Under the pieces are notes generated by a model. That model was not told where the DNA came from and made no database searches. It saw only the letters and a program-made list of their open reading frames with translations. Positions 9,470 to 19,372 of a stretch of 64,000 nt of DNA are shown one piece after another (position 1 is the stretch's first letter; each line of letters starts with the position of its first letter). The stretch comes from Linnemannia hyalina. Lineage: Eukaryota; Mortierellomycota; Mortierellomycetes; Mortierellales; Mortierellaceae. A program made the position numbers and the translations under genes. The stretch covers positions 2,557,501-2,621,500 of the forward strand of contig JAHRHY010000002.1 in assembly GCA_019671135.1 (NCBI GenBank). The letters run 5' to 3'.

Positions 9470-11106
9470 TGTAAGCATTAGCTTCATCTTTTGGATCCCG
9501 TCGGTACCTCAGATTGAACTCTTTTTTGTCCACATTTCCGTGCTGGCCCCATGTGGGTATCCACGGTGTATGGAGGCGGCGATGAGGTTGACCGTGTCAG
9601 CTTGTACGCGCTCACAAATATGGACGACATTCAGGGGTACCGAAGCTAGGAGTTGACATTTTCATTTTGGAGCATTTCAAAGAAAGGGGTCGTCTTTTTT
9701 AGAGAAAGGCTAGCGAGGCCTGTTGTGGAGTAGGAGAAAGCAGCACGCCCAAGATGTGAAGGCCTAAAAGCGGCAAGACCCAGAAGAACAAGTATAATTT
9801 TCCTAATCGCCTTTCTGGACCCTCTCTGTTTGTTATCTTTTACCAAGCAAATAGATCTTTTTCAAAACGAAACGTTTATTTTTGAAGTGGGGCAAATAAC
9901 AGGGTGAAGAAAGGAGGGTCTTTTTTTGTTCGTGTCTGTGCAGACCCTGTGTGGAATGTTTGTGGGTGAGAAGAGATGGAGAGATGGACGTGTTGAACTT
10001 TGTCTTATGCGTCTTCTTTTTTCTCCAGACGTTACTAGCTCAGTGTTTGAGATCAATTGCTCTTTGTTGCTTTTTGTTTCTCCTGTTTGTATGCTGTCCC
10101 GCACGTAGCTGTCAAATTCAGATGAGTTTGCATTCTGCACGCTGCTTGCGAACAAAATTGTATGATACGAAGGGCTAGGTTTGTGTCACCCTTTCCTTCT
10201 TTGCGCGCGGGGATAGAATAAAATATAGAAAGCGAGCGGAGCGAGCAAGCGTCTTATTATTCTGCCTGTTTGTGTCCGTTTTCTTCTGCAACTTTACTCT
10301 CTGCTGGAGAATGTCGCTAAACAGAGCAGAGGCTTTGGCCAATAGCACATTACTTGCCTTGGTTTTCTTTTTCACTTTCAGAAGAGGGTTGAAGAGTGCG
10401 CCACTTTTGACAACGAATTTTTCTCATTGCTGTGTGGTTGAGGGGCGGGTAATGCTTGGAACATGTAGGGAGGAGATGGCGATAATTAGTGATCGATCAA
10501 TCAGCGACTCAATAATAGAGAGATCAGAAGGCTGTTCCTGAGAGTTGCCACCCTTAAGATTAGTGGGCGTCGACTATCGCTGCTTCAACTTTCTCTGGAC
10601 ATAGCAATTCGCTCCTCCTCTCTTTCTCTCTCCCACTCATTATCCTCGATCTAATCTTTGCATCCACGTTTTCTTCCTTTTTTCTACTCCAGTTGCCCAC
10701 TCAAAAAGCTCCTCATGATTGATTGGACGATAGGAGGGTTTGGTGGAAACTTTCTAACATAAACTTAACATCCCACTGTTCGGGCTGGTTGAAGAAATCA
10801 AAAGAGAAAACGGGTGCACAAAAAGGTGGCCATGATAGTTGCCCATGTCTCGACCTCCACCCCCCCCCCCTCCCTCCAAAAAAAAAAAGAATAAAAAACA
10901 ATCGCGTCTTTTTTGTTTAACAATGACTTTCAAGAACAAAAAAAAAGGGCTGCAATGTTACCTCCACTTCTCTCGACAGCACATTGAAAAACAGAAGAGG
11001 AAGCACTTCTTGGCTTTACGCGCATTCATGTACTGAGCCTGCAACTTCAACCTACCTTGATGCTGACCTTCAAACTAAACAGAGTTCTTCCGCCACATAT
11101 TGTTGA
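9470..11106. other. Intergenic, no gene recognised
   Basis: Only short, overlapping open frames on both strands and homopolymer runs are present (A/C-rich at 10857-10890, A-rich at 10937-10950). I recognise no protein, RNA gene or repeat of known family until the LINE target duplication at 11087. Confidence 0.5.
11087..11106. repeat. Target-site duplication, left copy
   Basis: CTTCCGCCACATATTGTTGA is repeated at 11427-11446 with two differences (C/G and C/T). It brackets the LINE copy at 11107-11426. Confidence 0.8.
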
Positions 11107-11426
11107 TTTTTTTTTCGTACACAATTTTATTTCTCTAACAAACAGCATAGAGAAGTTATTTGGAAGTAAAAGGGAACTACAGACCAAACTCTTCAGTGCA
11201 CCATCCACCAGTCGCAGTCCGGTCCGGAAACTGGCTCTGCTCAACAATTGTCGCTGCTCTTCACAGCTTAAACGGAAGAAAATAAAACTGGATACAAATG
11301 AAGGGGATTCTTCCCATCCTCTCCATCATTGACAACCTCTTCCTTCCCAACAAACTCTCCAACAACCGCTCGTCAGCAGCGCGTGGGTCCTTAGTCGTCC
11401 CAGGGCACCTTCCTTTATCATGTGTG
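11107..11426 (-). mobile_element. 5'-truncated LINE copy with 20-bp target-site duplication
   Basis: This is the same family as 6615-9283 and contains the last ~30 codons of the ORF (PRAADERLLESLLGRKRLS), the 3' UTR, and a tail of 9 A (T-run 11107-11115). It is flanked by direct repeats at 11087-11106 and 11427-11446, which match at 18 of 20 bases. This is the expected footprint of target-primed reverse transcription and fixes both ends of the insertion. Confidence 0.85.
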
Positions 11427-11457
11427 CTTCCGCGATATATTGTTGAGGGCGCGACGC

Positions 11458-11506
11458 CTTTTTTTTTTTTTTTTTTTTTTTTCTTCGTACACAATTTTAT
11501 GAAGGT
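11458..11506 (-). mobile_element. Tail-only LINE insertion
   Basis: On the minus strand it reads ACCTTC, then ATAAAATTGTGTACGAA, then a long A-run (T-run 11459-11482). It matches only the terminal ~17 bases of the LINE family. CGCGACGC occurs on both sides (11450-11457 and 11507-11514), consistent with an 8-base target duplication. It lies just beyond the target duplication of the previous copy. Confidence 0.6.
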
Positions 11507-11619
11507 CGCGACGCAGGCCGCCCACCAAATCAATCTACCATGACATCATACCTCACTTCTAGCTTGATGTAGTATAGGAATAAAAGTATAATTAAAAATT
11601 TCAGTTCATCAATCAGCTT

Positions 11620-11626
11620 GCGACCT

Positions 11627-11667
<41 letters not shown>

Positions 11668-11692
11668 GTGTGTTCAATCCACACAGGTCGCA
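11620..11692 (+). tRNA. tRNA-Phe (GAA)
   Basis: A canonical 73-base cloverleaf is present. Acceptor GCGACCT pairs with AGGTCGC, with discriminator A. The D arm is GCTCAGTTGGGAGAGC. The anticodon loop CTGAAGA gives GAA. The T arm is GTGTG-TTCAATC-CACAC. There is no intron. A short T-run follows at 11697-11700, fitting a Pol III terminator. Confidence 0.95.
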
Positions 11693-11703
11693 TACCTTTT
11701 GGC

Positions 11704-11870
11704 ATTTTTTTGTTTTTTCGGGCACAGATTTATTTCTGTCAAACAGAACAATGAAGGCATTTGGAAATATAAGGGGGTGCCATCCACCAAGTTGCTGTTC
11801 GGCCCCGGAACCTGGCTCTGTATAATAATCGTCGCTGCTCTTGGGGTCATCAACGCAAATAAAACGACGA
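11704..11870 (-). mobile_element. Old, degenerate LINE 3' end behind tRNA-Phe
   Basis: A T-run followed by CGGGCACAGATTTATTTCTG, GCATTTGGAAATATAAGGG, CCATCCACCA and CCTGGCTCTG aligns in order with the 3' UTR at 11107-11290, with substitutions and a deletion of roughly 30 bases. It starts 12-14 bases after the tRNA-Phe gene. It is the most diverged copy in the window. Confidence 0.6.
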
Positions 11871-11880
11871 AGGTTCATCC

Positions 11881-12715
11881 GAGTGGATGACCAAAACAAA
11901 GATTTACGCGGTCGTAGAAGGGAAAGGCGAAAGAAGAAAAATAGAAATTGAAAAGATGCGTAAAGAAGAGAGAACAAAAGATGTTTAACCCTTTACTCGG
12001 TTAACCGGTTAGCTTAGTCAAAAAAAATTGGTCACAAACACTGTTAAGGGCGTAAGGTCGTACCTTTTGCCGCCCCTATGAACAAACAAAGCACACCCGA
12101 CAAGGAGGACGACCGTGGCTCGGCCGGGGGCATTCTGCTTGAGAGTGTCAAATTAAAAGACTGATTAGGCACATTGAAAACTCCAAACTAAAGAGTATGA
12201 CGACAACCCTCCGCTCATTCTCATCTTCAAATTCAGGTTGCCATATACCAGGAGACTAGATACTATATGTGATATGTGGCGGATGAACGTGTCTTCGTTT
12301 TGGATAAATGGAGTCTTTTGCTAGGAAGCTAGGTGCTTCGCGCACTTGCTACGATACCTCTATGGACGTGTGTGCATGCATGTCGTGTATTGATGCGCCG
12401 GTCCTCTGTTGAGGAGAAAAAAATCTTTGCGAGGAAGCTAGGTGCCTCGCACACTTGCTACGATACTGTGTTCTTGGGCTGGTTTTCTCGATTATCAGAC
12501 ACCACCTCTTCATCTAAATGGTTATTAGCCTTTTTGCGCTTTACCGCAATATTAAAACCCCTGGTCTGCCCAAGACCCTCGGCTAATTGGCAACCTGGGC
12601 TGCCAAATCAATTTGCAAAGTGTAACCCAAAAAGACAAAGAAAAGAACGAGCCGAGGCGTAGCGCGGCGCAGCAACATGGTCTTGCTCCAAAAGGAGGAC
12701 AAAAAAAGGAGGTGA
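11881..12715. other. Intergenic spacer with one pair of direct repeats
   Basis: No gene is recognised. It holds a direct repeat of about 40 bases (12316-12357 and 12426-12466). Short open frames are not convincing. Confidence 0.45.
12316..12466 (+). repeat. Pair of ~40-bp imperfect direct repeats, 110 bp apart
   Basis: Both copies contain GAGGAAGCTAGGTGC or TAGGAAGCTAGGTGC, then CACTTGCTACGATAC. They lie at 12316-12357 and 12426-12466 and differ at a few positions. No family was recognised. Confidence 0.6.
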
Positions 12716-12787
12716 TACGGCCTGTGTGGGTCGAACACACGACCTTCTAAGTTCAGTAAGACGCTCTCCCGACTGAGCTAAGGCCGA
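12716..12787 (-). tRNA. tRNA-Phe-like gene (GAA), possibly non-functional
   Basis: It follows tRNA-Phe at 11620 almost base for base through the D and T arms. The acceptor pairs changed together (CGACC/GGTCG there, CGGCC/GGCCG here). The first acceptor pair is T-T, and the anticodon stem has a C-A mismatch. The loop is CTGAACT, so position 37 is a C where a purine is usual. A T-run follows on the minus strand. It may be a diverged gene or a pseudogene. Confidence 0.55.
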
Positions 12788-13072
12788 ATCGATGTAATAT
12801 GGCTGTACCATGCACTTTTGCGTTTTGTTCTTTGAATCATCTGTTATTGCTTTTCATGTAGTGGCTAAGTTGAGGGGTAACCGATTTGGGTGGCGCAGAC
12901 GCATTTTTCTTCTTGCGGCAAGAATTAGTGCAAAGAAGGGATGAATAGTCGAAAATGAAGCACGGAAGACGACATAAAAAAAACCATGGCACGGGCCAGC
13001 CTAGGTGTGAAATGCCAGACGCGTGCTGCTAACTATCACTAAAGGAACCAAAAAAAATAAATGAGGAGGAAG

Positions 13073-13144
13073 TACGGCCCGTGTGGGCCGGACACACGAC
13101 CTTCTAATTTCGCGAAGATGCTCTCCTAGCCGAGTTAAGGCCGA
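13073..13144 (-). pseudogene. tRNA-Phe-like pseudogene
   Basis: It is a copy of the 12716-12787 sequence (same TCGGCCTTA start, same TTAGAAGG, similar CCTCCT-rich 3' flank). The D arm is damaged (ACTC opposite GAGC) and the internal promoter B box is altered (GTCCGGCCC). Folding into a working tRNA is unlikely. The shared flanks show the two arose by duplication of one locus, not independently from tRNA-Phe. Confidence 0.6.
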
Positions 13145-13311
13145 ACAAAGCGGCCTCTCCAAGTGCAAAGGATATAAAAAAGCATATTAAAATATCCACG
13201 GCCGAAGGAATGCACTGTAGACTTCCATAGCTGATATATCTCTTCACAGTCGGCAACAGAACTGAGGGCAAGATAGCAACAGACAGCACAAGATTTTTAA
13301 AAATGTAATCT

Positions 13312-13445
13312 CTCCCCTGTATTTCACAGTGAAGATACAGTTGAGAGTACAAGTGCCTTAGATGATCACATACAAGAACTACTCCCCTGAATCTTGCAGT
13401 GAGGGGTACAGTTTAACAGTAGGTGGTCACATTCAAGAGATTGGT
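13312..13445 (+). repeat. Two degenerate tandem units of ~70 bp
   Basis: CTCCCCTG at 13312 and 13382 starts two units sharing GCAGTGA/ACAGTGA, TACAGTT and TCACATACAAGA/TCACATTCAAGA in the same order and spacing. No coding potential was seen. Confidence 0.5.
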
Positions 13446-13734
13446 TTGTGAAAAATAAGAAGATTTTGTTGTTTGGAGAATGTGATGGTGTTTAGTAGGA
13501 TAATTACACAAGGAATGTTACAGTGGTTGTTTTACATGGTTGATATCATACATACAAACATACACTCTCCTCTAATGGTCGCGGTGGATATCAGCAAGAT
13601 CTGTAGAGATGTAACAAACACCATATGATAATTTGGAGTTGAAAGGCCTCAAAAACATATCCTTCCAAAGCTTTCCTTCGTTCTTTCATAACAAGACGAC
13701 GCAAACAAATGAGCACCTCGCCTCGATTTTTTTC

Positions 13735-14385
13735 GTTGCTTGCTTGAACGAAAAAAAAAAAGACATAGACGCGCGGTTGGCAAGGGTCGTCAAGTGCCGA
13801 GGCCAGTACCCATATACTGGCGGCCCCCCTCGGATGCAGATCATGTTCGAGGAGTCTCCTCCATCGGTGGAGCTCGAACCGTGCATAGCGGTAGTCCTGC
13901 TTCCGATCGCGACGAGAACCCAAGTGGAACGTGTCGGATTTCCTTCGCGGCATCACTCCCAAGAGAATGTTGATTGAATGGTCCGCGGCCTCCCGGATCC
14001 CAATGTCCATCGCCAAGACGGTCCTGCGCAAGTTTGTTGGCTACCTGGAGGTGCAGTCCTCGTAGCTGATCTGGAAACCCCGGTGATCCGCAACGATTGT
14101 TGTAGATCAGACCCCAGGGCAAGACATCCAAATCCACAGGCCTCCGAGGTGACTGGAGTCAAGGATACGGCTACATCACCCGTGATGGCTTTCGCTCGTG
14201 ATGGTTTTTGCCTATGTGGCGCTTCGCTAGCCTCACATAAAGATGGGACCTGCCTTGGGGCGACCAAGGACCCACGCGCTGCTGACGAGCGGTCGCTGAA
14301 GAGTTGTTGGGAAGGAGGTTATCAAAGATGGAAAGGATGGGAAGAATCCACTTATTTCGCTTTATCTTCCGTTTAAGCTGCGAAG
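13735..14385 (+). mobile_element. LINE fragment lacking both ends, frameshifted
   Basis: This is plus-strand homology to the C-terminal ORF of the LINE at 6799. It includes GRQVPRPVPIYWRPPSDADH (GRQVPRPVPIHWWPPSDADH in the longer copy) and, in another frame, VRGLPDPNVHRQDGPAQVCW. Frame changes near 13930 and 14100 break it. It begins after an A-run and stops near CCGTTTAAGCTGCG, before the 3' UTR and tail. It is inverted relative to the other large copies. Confidence 0.75.
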
Positions 14386-15740
14386 TCAACGCCAAGAAGC
14401 GCTATTTGTTGTTGTCAAATTTGCTCTCTCTTTTGTCGCTCTTGTTTTTCTTCTTTGACACTTTCAGATTCTCTTCTCTCACTTTTCTTAGTTCTTCCTC
14501 CTCTCTCTCGTCGATGAGTTCCTACGTGTTCACTTTCACCCCCCTCTTGTTTTGACTAATCTCATGACCTATTTGTTGATGAAAACCCGGGCTCCAACTT
14601 GTTGGTGTGTTCAACCCTGAGTCATCGTTCCCTTCTCTTTTTTCACTCTTTCCCTTCTACTCTTTTCTATCCAGTCGTCGTCGTGGTATTAATGTAGCAG
14701 ATTGTAAAAAAGGACACCTAGAGTGAACGTTAGAACAACATCATTCCTCCTTTTGTCTATCACATTCACCTAGGTAAATCCTTTCTTTACCGCCTTCCTA
14801 CTTATAAGTTTTACTCTTGTCACTCGAACAATGCACTTAGACCCAAAATGCACCGAATAAATAATCTCCTGCTGTCTATCACATTTCGTCGTCACCAGTG
14901 ATCTAGTTGAAATCACTCGCCTCCCTCTTCCTCTTCCTCGACCTTTGCTGGTCTAGTTGGGAGCGTATGAGATCTCTCGGTAGTGTGCCAGAGTAGTCCC
15001 CCCCCCAATATTGACCATTCTTTCAACTGAGTTTATTGGTTAACCAGTTGACCAATGGACCAAGTGACGAATAGCTGATTGATCGATTGACTGAAGTGAC
15101 CGAATAATACGTGGCAAACCCATGTAAAATCATATACGTATGTAGATCAAGCACAAGGATCTTTAAGCAGGAGCTCCAAACTTTGATAGAAGGTGATATA
15201 GTTGACGATATAACTCATTGAAGTTTGAAGGTAGTTAGAAGCTAAAAAGACCCCGCAAGTTGAAAAAAGAAAACTGTGGTGTATGCGATCCTATGAAGTA
15301 ATTCAGACATTTCAATTCCTGCGATGCTCCAATGTCGGTCCATGCATAAAAAAAAAGGCAAATTGTGATGAATGAGGTTACGAATTAAGAGAATGCATGA
15401 CAGGAATCTGAAGGCCGTTCGGAACAACAGTGAAATGAGCATTTCGAAACGAAAGTCGAAATCATAATTCGATGAATCATTTTATTGGAGCACTTTAGTA
15501 ATAACAAATGCGCCGGCTTGGCGACCAGGACTGAGGAAGGCAGAACAAACTGGAGGTTGAAAGAGACTAAGACGGGCTAAGGTAGATAAAAGGCAAGGTA
15601 ACATATGAAGTAGAGTAAGAATAATAAACGCGACATGGTAGAAGCGCAAAAGAACAAACCCTAATTCGAATTAATCGAAGACAGGCACAGGACCTTGGAA
15701 TAAAAGTCAGAGCCCCCTACCTTCTCCGTTGAGTGTTAAG
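14386..15740. other. Intergenic, no gene recognised
   Basis: The sequence is AT-rich with pyrimidine-rich stretches (14440-14540) and a C-run at 15001-15007. Open frames are short. Nothing recognisable was found. The 3' end of the 3CxxC gene lies at its right border. Confidence 0.5.
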
Positions 15741-16910
15741 CTACTTTGTGGGCTTTTGGTGGCAGATGTCTTTCAGACAGGCATTGCACTTGTCTGTTTG
15801 GTGCGGACCAGTCGCGGCATAGCGCTGGAGCGGCTTGACCACTGAGTGCTGACGCGTCCAACGATCCAGCACCTTGACAATCTTCGTGACATAATCATCG
15901 TTCATAACTTCAGGTTCGACAGTTGTGTAGCAACGATTGCACAATTGAGAATGCAACCGAGTTCGATATTGATGACCAGTGGACATCCAAATTTCGACAC
16001 AGATTCCGTTGGAAGTCCATATGCGTGGCTCCTCCGGTCGGCTCTTTTTTCGTTCGCAGCTGTAGCATTTGAAAACTCCAGTGACAGATCGAGTTGTTGA
16101 ATGGGGGGCGCTATCTGTTTTGATCTGCTGGTCATACAGGTACCGGTCGTTTACCTCTGCTGTTACTGATTTATGAAGGTCAATGCCGTCGACTTCTGGT
16201 CGAGGGATCTTACGGGCAGGCTGTGCAACGCGTGCCAGCTGTCTCCCTGCCGCTATCGTTAAAGCTCCTGATGTAGGGTTTGCGTAGAGTGGGCGTCTTG
16301 TGTCAACGACTGCTGGAGATGGATAAGTCAGCGTGGTGTATTGCGGGAGTCTCAGGTCAACAGTTACACGAATCGTGTTGCTTGGTAATGTGGGCAAAAC
16401 TTTTGGTGCAGTGACAATTGGCGATCGAGGCATATAGGATGATTGTGATGGAACGATTCTCTGTGGGGTCTCCGCATACGGTCGGTATGTATAGGATGGC
16501 TGTGATGGAACGATTCTCTTTGGGGTCTCCGCAAGCTGCCGGGATACATAGGAAGGCAGCAGATGTGTCCTTTCGTTGATAGTTCGGACACTATGGCTTG
16601 GTACGGAATAGGCATATCTGCTTCCAAGGTAATGTCTCTCTATGTCCCGGTGATGATAGAGTACCCATAGCAAGGCACAACCTGCGGGAACGCCCAGGAC
16701 CCACCAGAGCGAAACGTCATCATAGAATGCGAAGATGTCGAGTATAAGGAGAAAGAATATGGGTTTCGATCTTTCAAAGAGGGCATATAGCGCCCCTATC
16801 GCTACCGCGGCAGAGGGGACACCAAGGACCCACCACACCGAGTAGCCGTCGAGGTAGAAACAGAGGCTGGAAACGGAGACAAAGAAAGCGATTAACCATA
16901 TGGGTATCAT
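15741..16910 (-). CDS. Membrane-anchored 3CxxC-type zinc-finger protein
   Basis: The reading frame ends in a stop at 15741. The first ATG is at 16910, but the frame stays open upstream to about 16988, where TTTCAG suggests a splice acceptor, so an earlier exon is likely. The N-terminal ~90 residues form two or three hydrophobic segments with an internal duplication (VWWVLGVP and LWWVLGVP about 40 residues apart). A Pro/Ser-rich middle holds two copies of AETPxRIVPSQ. The C-terminal ~110 residues fit a zf-3CxxC domain: GVFKCYSC, then LCNRC, then DKCNACLKDIC. In other fungi and in receptor-transporting proteins this domain binds zinc, and its role here is unknown. It is probably anchored in a membrane with the zinc domain in the cytosol. 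Confidence 0.75.
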   Translation of the reverse strand: MIPIWLIAFFVSVSSLCFYLDGYSVWWVLGVPSAAVAIGALYALFERSKPIFFLLILDIFAFYDDVSLWWVLGVPAGCALLWVLYHHRDIERHYLGSRYAYSVPSHSVRTINERTHLLPSYVSRQLAETPKRIVPSQPSYTYRPYAETPQRIVPSQSSYMPRSPIVTAPKVLPTLPSNTIRVTVDLRLPQYTTLTYPSPAVVDTRRPLYANPTSGALTIAAGRQLARVAQPARKIPRPEVDGIDLHKSVTAEVNDRYLYDQQIKTDSAPHSTTRSVTGVFKCYSCERKKSRPEEPRIWTSNGICVEIWMSTGHQYRTRLHSQLCNRCYTTVEPEVMNDDYVTKIVKVLDRWTRQHSVVKPLQRYAATGPHQTDKCNACLKDICHQKPTK

Positions 16911-16988
16911 GGGTGAACTAGTGCTAAGGAGCAGGAGGAGGAAGAGCGGAGAGGGGCTGGCGAAGGCGGCCAAAGCAAAGTCAAAGAG

Positions 16989-17882
16989 CTGAAATAATTG
17001 GTTGGGTAACGCAGCATACTATGCAAAGTGGACGACAAAGGGATTGTGGTTTGGCTGGGCCGGGAGCACAGAAAAGCATCAAGACTCGTTGAGAGTACAC
17101 GTGCAAAACATGCCTGAGAAAAGAGTAAGAACAGAGTACGAGCTCTTCAGAGAAGTGTAGTCAGTGAAAACTGAGGAGGAGAGATGAACATAGCCAATGA
17201 CCAGTCAAGGAGGAAAAGGGCAGAAGAACAGGCTGTGTGCCAATCAAGCATCGCACGCCCGCTGTCGCTAGAACGTTTGATACTCCTGGGAAGGAAAAGG
17301 AGTGTTGATCCTCCACAAACAGCGTGGCAATCGAAATCACTGAAAGAGTCGAATGGACGCTGCCAATTTTGGTATTACTTGTTTTTTTGGCGAAGACCTT
17401 GTTCCTGATTCAAAAAACCTTCCAAATGACAAATATGAAAAGAGATGACAAAGAGAGGTGACGCGAATAAAACACTGCATGCTTACCGACCGGTCCGACA
17501 GAATGAAGAGATGCACAAGTGGATGACGGTGAGTAGGCACCAATCGACAAAAAAAAAGTGGGAAGTGGGATGGAGAAAGAAGCTGGACAGTGCGCGAGGA
17601 AACCTTAGAAAGGCGTTTTCATTCGACGTCACACATCTAAAACCTCAAGGTTATTCTCTACCCATAGGAGAAAAGCCACCTGAAAACGGTCTGGACTTTT
17701 GGAGCTCAAAGCGAAGCCATCAGCTAAATAGATGCGGCCAGCGTTAGAGTGAAGGGTTATGGTTTATTTAGAAAGATGTACATTAGCTGCATAAGCAAAA
17801 GCCTTTTTTGCTGTCAAGTGAAAAAAGGCGTGTAACAAAGAAGAATGGTTGGCCGAGAAGGTCCGTAGCGAGACATTACTCT
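16989..17882. other. Upstream region of the 3CxxC gene; no gene recognised
   Basis: It should include the missing 5' exon and promoter of the gene to the left and the 3' end region of the J-domain gene to the right. Open frames here give no recognisable protein. Confidence 0.4.
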
Positions 17883-18912
17883 CTATTGGAGACTTTGAAA
17901 GATCTTGGCGGCCAAGGAAGCAATGATGGCAGCCTTGTGTGCATGTTCCAATCGCCCAAACGCCTCAATCACACTGACGCCCTTTTGGTCCCTGATACGG
18001 CCCAATGTCTTTCCACCATATCCTCCCTATTCGTGTGGCATTTTTCAAGATTGAAGAGTAGAGCGTCAATTGCATGTCAGTAATAGTGTAAAATACATCT
18101 GGTCATGTTCACTAACAAAACAAAACAAAACGCAAGCACATTGAACCCCCAAGCAGCCTCACTCCATTATTGTTATCCGCCAGAAAAAAAAACGTACAAT
18201 GAGGGCACCAGGAATGCCGCCACAGATGAATCCAAGAGCAGCTCCAGAGGCCATCCCGACAGGCGAAAAGAACGAAGTCGGGTTCTGCACCTCGGGTCGA
18301 AGTAACTCCTCAAAGACGCCTCCAAAGACCGTCTCAGGTTCTGCCTGCCCCTGTGCTGTCGCCGAGGTCGACCATGACCCGCGGTTCTGAGCCGTTCGCC
18401 GTGCAATGTCGTATTCCTTGCGTCTCTGTGTATTTGACAGCACATAGTATGCGTCTATTTATGCAGTTGGTAAAAAGAAGACGAGTCTTAGACGTGCTTT
18501 TAAAGGAGACCCATTCAGGCTGAAACGAAAAGCAGGGGCATGGTGTCGAAGAGTAAGTACCTGCGACTTGCTGGAAAAGATAGGTGGCTTCGTCCTTGGA
18601 CAGGGGTCGTTCACCGTCGGGGCCTCCGATGTTGGTAGTCCTGTCTGGGTGTGTCCTCAACGCCTCCCGCTTGTAGGCCTCTCGAATCTGTTCCGGCGTT
18701 GCCGTCTCTGGCACCCTCAGCAGCTCTAGTTTTTGTTTTCGTTGTCAGGAAAAGAACGCAAGGGAGGACAAGAATGAAGCAATGTCAGCGAATGCAATGG
18801 TCGAGTTTGAAAAGTGACGCCCAGACCATGCTATACATGAGACAAGTGGAGGAGAATGCCAAAGAGTTGTAGCTGGCTAGTGTTTACCATAGTAGTCAGG
18901 GAAGTTGCTCAT
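17883..18912 (-). CDS. J-domain (DnaJ-like) protein with a glycine-rich C-terminal segment
   Basis: Four exons: 18888-18912, 18561-18725, 18198-18454 and 17883-18026 (196 residues). Splicing restores MSNFPDYYELLRVPE at the start and FQQVADAYYVLS at the second junction, both standard J-domain sequence. The HPD motif is at residues 34-36, so it should stimulate an Hsp70 ATPase. After the J domain there is a short linker, then a glycine-zipper-like hydrophobic segment (MASGAALGFICGGIPGALIG), which could insert in or lie on a membrane. The end reads GRIRDQKGVSVIEAF. It has no Gly/Phe region or zinc domain, so it is a type III J protein. The Hsp70 partner and compartment cannot be told. Confidence 0.85.
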
Positions 18913-19372
18913 GGTATGTGGATTAGATCTCTCTCTCTCTCACTCTCTCTCTCTGTGTGTTGATGTTCCTGTTATGTTCCTGTGTCGATTGTCCGGAGCA
19001 GGTACGAGGAGAGGGGAATGAATGAGAGTCAGAGAAGAATGCGCAAGGTGGAAACGAGCTATGCCAAGCCAACCAATTTTTTTTGTCCGTCGGTCTTTAT
19101 TCTGAAAAGTAGCTCAGCTACACGTACTGTACTGCACGTGAGCTAAAAAAAAAAAAGGCGTGCTGTCACTCTGCCCTGAATGTCTTATCGCTCTATCCAC
19201 CAGTTCCCGTCTGCTGCACGCGTTGTCGTCGTCCTTGTTCCTGTTATTGATTGTTGTTCATCCTGGCGTTCACAGCATCCTTCCCTCGTTTGTTTGTCCA
19301 TCCTTGCCGTTCTTCCCAATCCAATTGCAGTCAGTCGCCCGTCCACTCTCCTCACACGCCGACGCTGATGGC
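18913..19372. other. Short intergenic region with CT microsatellite
   Basis: A CT/TC run lies at about 18930-18960, just upstream of the J-domain start, within its probable promoter or 5' UTR. The rest is the 3' flank of the first RBR gene. Confidence 0.5.
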
